The notes under the pieces were generated by a model. That model made no database searches. It had not been told where the DNA came from and saw only the letters and a program-made list of their open reading frames with translations. Below, in pieces: positions 16,903 to 25,150 of a stretch of 64,000 bases of DNA; position 1 is the first letter of the stretch, and each line of letters opens with the position of its first letter. This stretch comes from VXYL01 sp965199945. Its GTDB lineage: Bacteria; Pseudomonadota; Gammaproteobacteria; Pseudomonadales; Azotimanducaceae. The stretch is taken from the NCBI GenBank assembly GCA_965199945.1, contig OZ241354.1, forward strand, positions 3,906,001-3,970,000. Reading direction: 5' to 3'. A program made the position numbers and the translations under genes.

Positions 16903-18561
16903 ATGTACGCCGGGCGCGCGAGCCGCATAGCGATCGTGTTTGTGTGGGCAACCCTTGGGCCACATCTGGGTGCCGCAGGTGCGCTCGACGATGGCACGCT
17001 CCGGCAGCAAGCTCGGCCTGCCGTTCTTCGGGTGATCGCCAAAGGAAACGACTTTGTCAGCACTGGCACTGGTTTCGTGTTGAACGAAGACGGACACGTC
17101 GCAACCAATCAACACGTCGTGGCGAACGCCACGTCGTTCGCCCTCCACCAAGCCGGCCACGAAGCCCCCGCCACTCTCATCTGGTCCTCAACAGCATTGG
17201 ACTTGGCCATATTGCGACTGCGGGATCAACTGGCCGGCGTTGCGGCAGTGACGCTTGCCTTGTCTTCGCCAGACGAGAACTCCGATCAAGACGTGTTGGC
17301 GGTAGGGTTCCCTGACGTGTCGGACGAGCTCGCGGTTGCGGCCGTTGCAGTCGCCCCGACATCAACACCTGGCGAAGTCAGTCGCTTTTTCGAGGGTACT
17401 TGGGGCCAGGGCGCGACGCTGCAAATCGTCCAGCACACCGCTTCGATCAACTCCGGCAACAGCGGCGGGCCGTTGTTCGATGCTTGCGGCCGGGTGATTG
17501 GCGTCAACACCGCTGGCCCGAATCACGTCGTGTCCACACCGGGCGGTCCGCAGCTCAACATACGGTCTGGCACCTATTGGGCCTCGTTCGCCGGCGCCTT
17601 GGCGCGCGAGCTCGATGCCTTGGGGATCGCGTATGAAAAGACAGAGGAAAAATGTTTGGTCGCCGATTTCGCCGGTGTGTCGGCAGAGCACGTCGAACAG
17701 ATACAAGAGGAGATCGAAGGCGACGTCGACCAAATCCAAGGTCGTATCGACGAAGTGGAACGTCGCATGCGCGAGACGGACGGAAGAGACAGGGAGGCTT
17801 ATCAGGAAGAACTGGCGCGCTTGCAGGCATTGCAGGCACAACTTCAAGGGCAGATCGAAGAAGACCGGCGTCGGCGAGAGCAGGCTCAGGATGAACAACG
17901 GCGGCAATGGCTGATGACCGCGGCCGTGGCCGTCGGCGTGGTCATCTTCCTGTTCATCGCAGCGACACTTGCATTCGCTTCGTTCAGGCGCAGCGTCCTG
18001 CGCACCGTGAGCCGTGTGCAGGATGGTGCTTCGAGGGTCGTCCAAGAGGGTGCCTCGAGGGTCGTGCGGTCTCGAGCCGAGGGGAGGCAATCGCCGCGCC
18101 GACGAACGGCACAACGGCCAATACCGGAAGTGCCGGAATACCCACGTCGCCTTCGCATCGGCAGAGGGCGCGACATGGATGTCGTCGTCAAGTCGGAGAG
18201 CGTGTCGAGAGAGCACGCAGAGCTGGTCGTCTCCGGACCAGGCGGCCAATTCAGACTGATCGACTGTGGGAGTACGAACGGCACTCGCGTACTTCGACAC
18301 GGTCGATGGCAGCGAGTTCAGGAGGATGTCGTAGGGCCGCGAGAGCACATCAAGCTTGGGGATTACCAGACGACACCACTTGCTCTGGAGAGGATGGCCG
18401 CCCAGCCGCATGCATCTGGGCGCCGAGGGCAGCAGCAGCATTCAGGTGGCAGGTGGGGAGGCGAAAACGCCGCGGAGGCGCGAAGGGGTGACGATCGGCC
18501 TTCCAGCATCGCCGTCAGACGCAATTCCGCAGGGCAAATCGTGCCGAAGGACCGTGCGTGA
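16903..18561 (+). CDS. Trypsin-like serine protease with coiled coil, membrane helix and cytoplasmic FHA domain
   Basis: A 552-residue paralogue of the preceding protein, with no acidic linker. In order: signal segment (8-26), trypsin/HtrA-like domain (about 35-245), coiled coil (260-335), membrane helix (336-358), basic linker and FHA domain (414-500; IGRGRDMDV, VSREHAELV, GSTNGTRV). The triad is complete: H71 in TNQHVV, D100 in ALDLAIL and S187 in GNSGGP. It should cut periplasmic substrates, with activity set across the membrane by phosphothreonine binding to the FHA domain. It starts four bases after the pseudoprotease gene and ends in a GTGA overlap with the kinase gene. The tail after the FHA domain is low-complexity and basic. 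Confidence 0.9.
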   Translation: MYAGRASRIAIVFVWATLGPHLGAAGALDDGTLRQQARPAVLRVIAKGNDFVSTGTGFVLNEDGHVATNQHVVANATSFALHQAGHEAPATLIWSSTALDLAILRLRDQLAGVAAVTLALSSPDENSDQDVLAVGFPDVSDELAVAAVAVAPTSTPGEVSRFFEGTWGQGATLQIVQHTASINSGNSGGPLFDACGRVIGVNTAGPNHVVSTPGGPQLNIRSGTYWASFAGALARELDALGIAYEKTEEKCLVADFAGVSAEHVEQIQEEIEGDVDQIQGRIDEVERRMRETDGRDREAYQEELARLQALQAQLQGQIEEDRRRREQAQDEQRRQWLMTAAVAVGVVIFLFIAATLAFASFRRSVLRTVSRVQDGASRVVQEGASRVVRSRAEGRQSPRRRTAQRPIPEVPEYPRRLRIGRGRDMDVVVKSESVSREHAELVVSGPGGQFRLIDCGSTNGTRVLRHGRWQRVQEDVVGPREHIKLGDYQTTPLALERMAAQPHASGRRGQQQHSGGRWGGENAAEARRGDDRPSSIAVRRNSAGQIVPKDRA

Positions 18562-19955
18562 CCATGACGTCTAATCCCAACAGGCTAGCCCTCGCCCCAG
18601 GGACCATGCTCAGCGGCTACCGCGTGTTGGATGTTTTGGGCACGGGAGGGTTTGGCGTCACATATCTTGTCGAGGAATTGCCGCACTCCAGGCTTGCGGC
18701 AATCAAAGAATATCTGCCGAGCGAAGTTGCCGTTCGCGATGGCAATGCAGTCGTCCCGAGGTCAAATGCCGCGACGGACGATTTCGAGTGGGGATTGGTT
18801 CGCTTCATGGACGAAGCCAAGACGTTGGAGCAGTTCCAGCATGACCATGTGGTGGGGGTAGACGGCTGCTTTCGGGGCAATGGGACGGCCTACATCGTCA
18901 TGGATTACGAGGACGGCAAGCCATTGAACGTCCTTCTCGAACGGTACGGCATTTTGACCGAGAAGCAACTCAGACACCTGCTCCTGCCCCTGCTCGACGG
19001 TCTGCGCACCGTACATAGCCGAAACTTCCTGCACCGGGACATCAAGCCCTCGAACATCTACGTGCGGCGCAGCGACGGCTCGCCGGTCTTGTTGGACTTC
19101 GGCGCCGCTCGGCAAGCCGTCGGCCACAGGTCGCGGAAAGTGACGGCGCTCGTTACGCCGGGCTACTCCCCACCCGAGCAATACGAACGCAACGGCGAAG
19201 CACAGGGGCCCTGGTCGGACATCTACGCGATGGCGGCGGTTTGCTTTCAAGCCATCACCGGCAAAAAGCCAGCCCCTTCCCCGAGTCGCCAGCGGTCTTC
19301 CGGCCGTGGCAGCGATCCGGTCGCGCCGCTGGCGGAGGAGGCGAGCGGGCACCGAAGTTACTCGATTGCGATGCTCAGGGCCGTGGATTGGGGGCTGCGG
19401 CTTGGCGAACGCGAGCGACCGCAAGACGTCGGGGAGTGGCTGAGGGCCATAGAGGGGTATCCCCGCCCGACTAGGCGAACGAATGCAACGGCCGAGACCA
19501 TGCCGACCATGCGTGCGGACGAGCCCGCATCCGAAGCGGCGCGCGCCGTGCCAGCGCTTCGCCTGCTCGTGGGTCGAGGGCAGGACGCGGATGTGACGCT
19601 CGCCCATGCAAGCGTCTCGCGACTTCATGTGGAGCTGGTTGTGCCACAGGCGTCGATGAGCAATAGCGCAACGCTAGGCTACGTCGTGGAGGACCAAGGC
19701 AGCAGGAATGGCACGTTCGTATTTCGCGGTGGGCGCTGGGAACGAATTCTCAAAGAGGTCGTGCGGGGAGGCGACCCGTTGCGGCTTGGCGACTACGAGA
19801 CGTCGGCGGAGACGCTTGTAGCAATGGGAATGGAGCGATGGGAAGAGGATGACAGCCTCCCGCCAGAGCCCAGCGAGGACGCACTCGGCGATTTCGACCA
19901 TGCCTATGTCCGCGTACGGCGCAACCCGCGTTCCGGCGAAGTGGTGGGGGAGTGA
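18558..19955 (+). CDS. Serine/threonine protein kinase with C-terminal FHA domain
   Basis: A 465-residue Hanks-type kinase. The P-loop GTGGFGVTYL, Lys50 in AAIKEYL, catalytic loop HRDIKPSN (D161), DFG (D180) and the PPEQY activation segment are all intact. An FHA domain follows at about residues 335-425 (VGRGQDADV, VSRLHVEL, GSRNGTFVF). No membrane helix is visible, so it is cytoplasmic. The start is GTG 18558 in a GTGA overlap with the protease gene, or ATG 18564. Its FHA domain closely resembles that of the protease upstream, sharing the same (R)GRW insertion and the LGDYxT ending, so the two probably arose from each other. Likely targets are Thr residues in neighbouring proteins. Confidence 0.92.
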   Translation: MTMTSNPNRLALAPGTMLSGYRVLDVLGTGGFGVTYLVEELPHSRLAAIKEYLPSEVAVRDGNAVVPRSNAATDDFEWGLVRFMDEAKTLEQFQHDHVVGVDGCFRGNGTAYIVMDYEDGKPLNVLLERYGILTEKQLRHLLLPLLDGLRTVHSRNFLHRDIKPSNIYVRRSDGSPVLLDFGAARQAVGHRSRKVTALVTPGYSPPEQYERNGEAQGPWSDIYAMAAVCFQAITGKKPAPSPSRQRSSGRGSDPVAPLAEEASGHRSYSIAMLRAVDWGLRLGERERPQDVGEWLRAIEGYPRPTRRTNATAETMPTMRADEPASEAARAVPALRLLVGRGQDADVTLAHASVSRLHVELVVPQASMSNSATLGYVVEDQGSRNGTFVFRGGRWERILKEVVRGGDPLRLGDYETSAETLVAMGMERWEEDDSLPPEPSEDALGDFDHAYVRVRRNPRSGEVVGE

Positions 19956-20030
19956 GGACAGTGACGACACAGCCGAACGAGCGGCAACGCCAAGGCTTGT
20001 ACTCAATCGGGTTGGGGACTGTGTAGACCG

Positions 20031-20813
20031 ATGAACGAAACGCTGTTGAGGGTCATCGCCGCCGTGGGCGGCATCTTCGTTGGCGCGGTGCTCGTCGCGA
20101 TCCTGAGCATCGCTCTGCCGCCCGAGCCGGAAAAGGTCAGTGCGGGCGGAATCCTGCTTGATCGGGCCAGCGGCATCTACCCATTGACCATCCAGAACTT
20201 GATGTGGCTGTTGTTCTTCGCGGGCATCGGCGACGTTCTGGTGCGCTTCACGCGCGGCGGGAGGGAGTTGCGCCAAATACGCCTCGGGATCCTGCCGGAG
20301 GACGAGGAAACCATGTTGCGCGCCAAGGACCTCGGCCACATCTACGCCAACGTGAGGCCCTCGCCGTTGACCGAAAGCGGCTTCCTCCAACGCCTTGTGG
20401 GGCGCGTCGTGCTGCAGTTTCAGAGCAGCCGGTCTGTCGATCAGGCCAACGCGCTGTTGAACTCAAGCCTGGAATTGTTCCAGCACGAGGTCGATCTGAA
20501 ATACAACATGCTGCGCTACCTCAGTTGGCTGATTCCCACGTTGGGCTTCATCGGCACAGTCATCGGCATCGCCTTGGCCCTTGGCGAAGCGGGAAACATG
20601 CCTGACGTTGACGACGTCGGTGCGTTGGGTGTCTGGATGAAGGCGCTCACAGGCAGTTTGGCCCTTGCGTTCAACACGACCCTGGTCGCACTCCTGCTCT
20701 CCGCCGTGCTGGTCTTCTTGATGCACCTCGCTCAAGGTCGTGAAGAGACGGCGCTGAATCGTTCCGGCCAATACTGCTTGGACAATCTCATCAACCGACT
20801 GTACGAGAAGTGA
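20031..20813 (+). CDS. MotA/TolQ/ExbB-like proton-channel subunit
   Basis: A 260-residue inner-membrane protein with four hydrophobic helices (about residues 8-30, 52-72, 157-177, 210-236). The segment YLSWLIPTLGFIGTVIGIALALG and the following ALTGSLALAFNTTLVALL are hallmark MotA/TolQ/ExbB motifs that line the proton path. It is shorter than flagellar MotA and its cytoplasmic loop sits between helices two and three, as in ExbB-like stators. The gene lies about 75 bases after the first kinase and 20 bases before the MotB/ExbD-like partner. Together they should form a proton-powered stator driving a periplasmic or outer-membrane component. Zorya defence systems also use a MotA-MotB-like pair (ZorA/ZorB), a relevant comparison. 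Confidence 0.85.
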   Translation: MNETLLRVIAAVGGIFVGAVLVAILSIALPPEPEKVSAGGILLDRASGIYPLTIQNLMWLLFFAGIGDVLVRFTRGGRELRQIRLGILPEDEETMLRAKDLGHIYANVRPSPLTESGFLQRLVGRVVLQFQSSRSVDQANALLNSSLELFQHEVDLKYNMLRYLSWLIPTLGFIGTVIGIALALGEAGNMPDVDDVGALGVWMKALTGSLALAFNTTLVALLLSAVLVFLMHLAQGREETALNRSGQYCLDNLINRLYEK

Positions 20814-20832
20814 TCCGGGAGGTCTGAATCGC

Positions 20833-21684
20833 GTGAAGAAGAAGAGCCGTGAAATCAATGTGTTCAGCGTCTCGGCGCTGGATCTTTTCGCGTCTGCGCT
20901 GGGCGCGTTCATCGTGATGTCCATGATCTTCATGGTCTTCTTTACCATGACGTCGCAAGGCGCAGATCGTGCCGAAGACTTGCAATCTGCCCTAGACGCC
21001 TGCGAAAACGCGCGTGGCAGGGAAGAGGAGGCGCGCGTGCAGGCCGAAGAGGCGCTTGCGCGGTGCCAAAGTCAATTGGGGCAGTCCGTTGACGCCGCGG
21101 CGTTGGCGCGGTGTCAGGCGGACTTGGCGAACGCCGAGTCGCGCAACGGTGAACTTCAGTCGGCCCTTGAGGCGGCGGAAGCTCGGGCGGCCTCCGCAGG
21201 CGCAGCTGCGGCGCAGTTGGACGCCGTGAACGCGGAACTGGAGAGCTGCCGTCGAGCTCTGAAGAAGACCTTCGTCTTGGTGCTGGCGAGCTGGTCGACT
21301 GGCAACGACGATGTCGATTTGCATGTGGTGGATCCCCAAGGCAACGAGTTCTACTTCTCGGACAGACGCCACTCGGGGTCCGACGCCGCATTTGAAGAGG
21401 ACAACACGAGCGGACCGGGCAACGAAATCTGGCTCCATCCCAACGCCGAACCGGGGCGCTATCGCGTCTGTTACAAGCTCTACAGCGACGACAGCGGGTC
21501 TCCCTTTCCAAGTGTACGAGGGGGAATCCTCTGGCAGGAGGGCAAGATCGAGATTCCCAACGTGAGACTTACTTCAGACGACCAAGTGAGGTTGGCGGCG
21601 GAGTTCGAAGTAGACGCCGATGGCAACGTCTCCCTCGACCGCTCCGGCTCGGGGCGGGATCTTGGCACAGGGGGATGCCGGTGA
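20833..21684 (+). CDS. MotB/ExbD-like stator partner with coiled coil and DUF2135 (YfaP-like) domain
   Basis: A 283-residue protein with a single N-terminal membrane helix. The segment NVFSVSALDLFASALGAF places an Asp (D17) at the start of the helix, where MotB, ExbD and ZorB keep their proton-binding Asp. A coiled coil (about 45-140) with repeated Ala/Glu and scattered Cys follows. The C-terminal domain starts at LASWSTGNDDVDLHVVDPQG, the signature of DUF2135/YfaP-type beta domains, and replaces the OmpA peptidoglycan-binding domain of MotB. The start is GTG 20833 after a GGGAGG site. The gene overlaps the second PP2C by ten bases. The periplasmic domain probably contacts an envelope partner in place of peptidoglycan. 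Confidence 0.8.
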   Translation: MKKKSREINVFSVSALDLFASALGAFIVMSMIFMVFFTMTSQGADRAEDLQSALDACENARGREEEARVQAEEALARCQSQLGQSVDAAALARCQADLANAESRNGELQSALEAAEARAASAGAAAAQLDAVNAELESCRRALKKTFVLVLASWSTGNDDVDLHVVDPQGNEFYFSDRRHSGSDAAFEEDNTSGPGNEIWLHPNAEPGRYRVCYKLYSDDSGSPFPSVRGGILWQEGKIEIPNVRLTSDDQVRLAAEFEVDADGNVSLDRSGSGRDLGTGGCR

Positions 21685-22466
21685 CCGGCCAACCCGTTTG
21701 CAAGCCCTTGCCGGAGACCGCCATTTGGGCCGACATGGGCGGAAGGGAGGAGCAGCAAGATCGCGTCGCCGTATTCGACCACGACGGTGCGCAACTGCTC
21801 GTCGTCGCCGACGGTCTTGGAGGACACGAGAGCGGGGCTCTCGCCGCGCAGGCGGTCGTTGACACGGCGCGAGAGCACTTTTTTGCGCACACAGGGCACC
21901 TTCAGGACACGGAAAGCCAACTGGATGCCATTGTCGCCAATGCGCACCGTCGCATCAACGCGATTGAATCAACGGCCGGGAGGGAGTCGCCACACAGCAC
22001 TTGCGTGCTTCTCCACATTGCCGACGGACTGGCAACGTGGGCGCATGTAGGAGACAGCCGGCTATACCGCATCGAGGATGGTCGGTTGGCAGATCGGACG
22101 ATCGACCACTCGGTGGTAGAGATGATGCGGCTCAGAGGACGGATCACCGAAGAAGAAATGAAGACCCACCCGGATCAGAACCGGCTCTACGAAGCCCTTG
22201 GCGGCCCGCAAACGCCAAGGCCGGATTTCGATGCGAAGACCGTGGCTGCGGACGACGCGTTCCTGCTCGCCAGCGACGGCGTTTGGGAGCATGTCTCCAA
22301 TGCGGAGCTCGAGAAAGTGTTTGATGTTCCGGATCTCACCGCGGCGTTGAAGGGGCTGGTGGCACATGCACGGTCTGCCGGCGGGCCCGCTTGCGACAAT
22401 CTGACGGTCGCGGCATGGCGATGCGGACGGCCTAGCCGAGGTCTGGCCCGCGTGTGCGGCCGATAG
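21675..22466 (+). CDS. PP2C-family serine/threonine phosphatase (second copy)
   Basis: A 263-residue PP2C phosphatase with REEQQDR, VVADGLGGHESG, HVGDSRLYRI, ASDGVWEHV and ACDNLTVAAW, giving the complete metal-binding set. It has no membrane segment. ATG 21675 lies inside the end of the stator-partner gene, ten bases of overlap, so the two are coupled. The next gene, a kinase, begins 16 bases after its stop. The arrangement phosphatase-kinase beside the stator suggests that this pair regulates the motor half of the island while 14269-15114 and 18558-19955 serve the protease half. Confidence 0.9.
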   Translation: MPVTGQPVCKPLPETAIWADMGGREEQQDRVAVFDHDGAQLLVVADGLGGHESGALAAQAVVDTAREHFFAHTGHLQDTESQLDAIVANAHRRINAIESTAGRESPHSTCVLLHIADGLATWAHVGDSRLYRIEDGRLADRTIDHSVVEMMRLRGRITEEEMKTHPDQNRLYEALGGPQTPRPDFDAKTVAADDAFLLASDGVWEHVSNAELEKVFDVPDLTAALKGLVAHARSAGGPACDNLTVAAWRCGRPSRGLARVCGR

Positions 22467-22481
22467 CGCTGAGGTAGTCTC

Positions 22482-25073
22482 GTGAGCGAAAAAGACCACA
22501 TCTCGCTGCCAGAAGGCACCGACATCGCCGGCTATCGGCTTTCGCGCGTTCTCGGCGATGGCGGTTTCGGAATAACGTACCTCGCCGAGAACTACAATAA
22601 GGAGAAGTTCGCGATCAAGGAGTACCTGCCAGGCCAATTCGCAATACGTGACGGCATTGAGGTGCATCCGAATGCCAAGAAGAATCGGGAGGATTTCGAG
22701 TGGGGCAGAGAGAGTTTCGTCGACGAGGCCCGTATGCTCGCTCGTTTCAAGCATCCGAACATCGTAGAGGTCAAGCACTTCGTCGAGATGAACAACACTG
22801 CGTACATCGTCATGGAATACGAGGATGGCGAGCCGCTGGATGAGTTGCTGCGCCGCCGTGGTGCGCTAACGGAGTCGCAGTTGAAGCGCATTCTGTTCCC
22901 CATAGCGGACGGTCTGTGCGAGGTCCATCGACAAGGCGTGTGGCACCGAGACATCAAGCCCGCCAACGTCTTCGTTCGCCGGTCCGACGAGTCCCCCGTG
23001 CTGCTGGACTTCGGCGCCGCCCGCAACGCTCTTGGGGTGAAGTCGAAGAGCATGGAGACGATCGTCTCGCCGCCGTACTCGCCGCCGGAACAATACGACA
23101 GCGAGGGCGAGCTCGGCCCGTACACGGACATCTACGCCTTGTCCGCCCTCTGCTATCGAGCGATCGCCGGCAAGCCTCCGGAGGAATCCCCGCGGCGACA
23201 ACGCAATGTCTACAAGGGGCACGAAGACCCGCTACCCTCTTTGGCCGAAGCGCAACCCGAAGGCTATTCAGGCGCATTGCTGGAGGCAGTGGATTGGGGC
23301 TTGCGGCTGAACGAGGAGGAGCGACCCCAGAGCGTCGACGAGTGGCTGGCCGCCATGCATGGGACCGCGCCTACGACGGTGCCGCCTTCGCCGCCACAGT
23401 CCGACACCTATTCCGCGTTGCACAGCGAACGGCCTTGGGAAGAACCGGACCGCGACGCCGATGGAACGGTTCGGGAGCGCATTCAACGTGACGTCCGCGA
23501 CGCCGAGGAAGCAGTGGGCGACGAAGGCCGGCCGGCCAAGCTTCTCCGTCGCACCGGCTCATTCCGCAATCTGGTGTGGGCGGCGACCATCCTTGGACTT
23601 GCTGGGTTGATGCTGTTGGTGTTCATTTCGAGCCCGAGATTCGTAGGCGAGCTTGGCGCTTGGTTGTGGCCGCCGCCGGCGCCTGCTGTATTGCCGCCGC
23701 CCCGGGTGGCCTCGTTCACCGTAACCAACCGCAGCCCACAAAAGATCGAGGTTGTGCGGGCGGCACCCGTGGCCATGGGCAACTACGGCGACAACAAGCT
23801 GGGCGTGGCGACCATTTCGTCCGGCGCCAAGCATGAGGTGTTGCTTGGCGATAGCGAGTATGGGGACGCCTGCGAATTCGACGTCTTCATCAGGGCCGAG
23901 GATCGACAGACTTACGAAGAGAAGAAGCAGGACCTCTGCTGGAACAACGACGTCGTTTTTGGCGGCGAAGACGACGCGCCCGCCGTTGACCTGCTCGCGG
24001 TAGATCCGGCACCTGTTTCGGAACCGACGCCACCTCCGATGGAGCCGGACCCTCCGGAGCCCTTCATCGACTGCCCGACCTGCCAGCCCTTTACGGTGCG
24101 TACCGGCCCGCCGGATGCTCGCGTTCAGATAATGAACATCCGCCCTCCCTACGAGGCAGGGATCAACCTTCCGCCCGGCAGCTATGACGTTCGGGTGACA
24201 GCGCACGGCTTCGACCGGGTGGATCGCACGCTGCGGCACGGCGACGAACCGACGAACAGGTGGATTGGCCTGCCTTTCCAGGACTGTTCCGTATGCCCAA
24301 AGATGGTCGAACTCCCGATGGGGAGTTATAGGATGGGCACAAGCCGAGGACCTGACCGATTTCCCAACGAAGGCCCAGAGCACGACGTCGCGATCCAATA
24401 TCCAATCGCTGTGGGAGTGTTCGAGGTGTTGTTCGAAGAGTGGGATGCGTGTGTAGACGACGGGGGATGCACACGGGACCTCCAGGACGACGGGAGGGGG
24501 CGCGGGCAGCGACCCGTCGTACATGCGACTGTAGCGGACGCGAAGGAATACGCCAATTGGCTTACGGCGAAGACCGAACGACGGTATCGGCTCCTCTCTG
24601 AAGCGGAGTGGGAATACGCCGCCCTGGCAGGAACATCATCCGACCGGCACTGGGGAGGCAGATTGGAAGACCAGTGCATCCACGAAAACGGTGCCGATGT
24701 CACTGCCCAGACCGAATATAACGACTGGACAATCGCCAGCTGCGACGACGGATACGTCTACGCCGCTCCGAGCAGCGAAACGCGCTTTCGCCCAAATCCG
24801 TGGGGCTTGCATCACATGCTGGGGAACGTATCCGAGTGGACTGCAGATTGTTGGCATCAAAACTACGTTGCGGCACCCCACGATGGTTCGGCATGGACGA
24901 GCGACTGCGACGCTGAACGGCGCGAAAAGGGCAGGCCCGTCCGCCACGCCTTGCGTGGCGGCTCCTGGTACAGCGAGCCTCGAGGGGTGAGGGCGCCAAC
25001 GAGGCGTTTCGGCGATCCCGCGGTGGGCTCGGACAACGTCGGATTTCGTGTTGCGGCGGAGATCGCTCGGTGA
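22482..25073 (+). CDS. Transmembrane Ser/Thr kinase with periplasmic Cys-pair beta domain, PEGA and FGE-sulfatase domains
   Basis: An 863-residue receptor-type kinase. Residues 18-295 are the kinase domain (GDGGFGITYL; Lys46; HRDIKPAN with D157; DFG D176). A membrane helix at 363-384 leads to the periplasm: first a beta domain with two Cys (about 408-493, C464 and C486), then a PEGA domain (535-597), then a formylglycine-generating-enzyme/sulfatase-modifying-factor domain (605-860; LPMGSYRMGT, LLSEAEWEYAA, GNVSEWTADCW, LRGGSWY, NVGFRVA). Such FGE-like domains often only bind ligands. The start is GTG 22482. The kinase core resembles the other island kinase (KEYLP, PVLLDFGAAR). It is probably the sensor of an envelope signal, transmitting inward by phosphorylation. 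Confidence 0.92.
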   Translation: MSEKDHISLPEGTDIAGYRLSRVLGDGGFGITYLAENYNKEKFAIKEYLPGQFAIRDGIEVHPNAKKNREDFEWGRESFVDEARMLARFKHPNIVEVKHFVEMNNTAYIVMEYEDGEPLDELLRRRGALTESQLKRILFPIADGLCEVHRQGVWHRDIKPANVFVRRSDESPVLLDFGAARNALGVKSKSMETIVSPPYSPPEQYDSEGELGPYTDIYALSALCYRAIAGKPPEESPRRQRNVYKGHEDPLPSLAEAQPEGYSGALLEAVDWGLRLNEEERPQSVDEWLAAMHGTAPTTVPPSPPQSDTYSALHSERPWEEPDRDADGTVRERIQRDVRDAEEAVGDEGRPAKLLRRTGSFRNLVWAATILGLAGLMLLVFISSPRFVGELGAWLWPPPAPAVLPPPRVASFTVTNRSPQKIEVVRAAPVAMGNYGDNKLGVATISSGAKHEVLLGDSEYGDACEFDVFIRAEDRQTYEEKKQDLCWNNDVVFGGEDDAPAVDLLAVDPAPVSEPTPPPMEPDPPEPFIDCPTCQPFTVRTGPPDARVQIMNIRPPYEAGINLPPGSYDVRVTAHGFDRVDRTLRHGDEPTNRWIGLPFQDCSVCPKMVELPMGSYRMGTSRGPDRFPNEGPEHDVAIQYPIAVGVFEVLFEEWDACVDDGGCTRDLQDDGRGRGQRPVVHATVADAKEYANWLTAKTERRYRLLSEAEWEYAALAGTSSDRHWGGRLEDQCIHENGADVTAQTEYNDWTIASCDDGYVYAAPSSETRFRPNPWGLHHMLGNVSEWTADCWHQNYVAAPHDGSAWTSDCDAERREKGRPVRHALRGGSWYSEPRGVRAPTRRFGDPAVGSDNVGFRVAAEIAR

Positions 25074-25150
25074 ATCAGCCGGGAAGGCTTGAGTCGTTAG
25101 AACGCGCAATAAAACGCGCATTTGCTCGCTGAAACAAGAGGAGGAGAATC

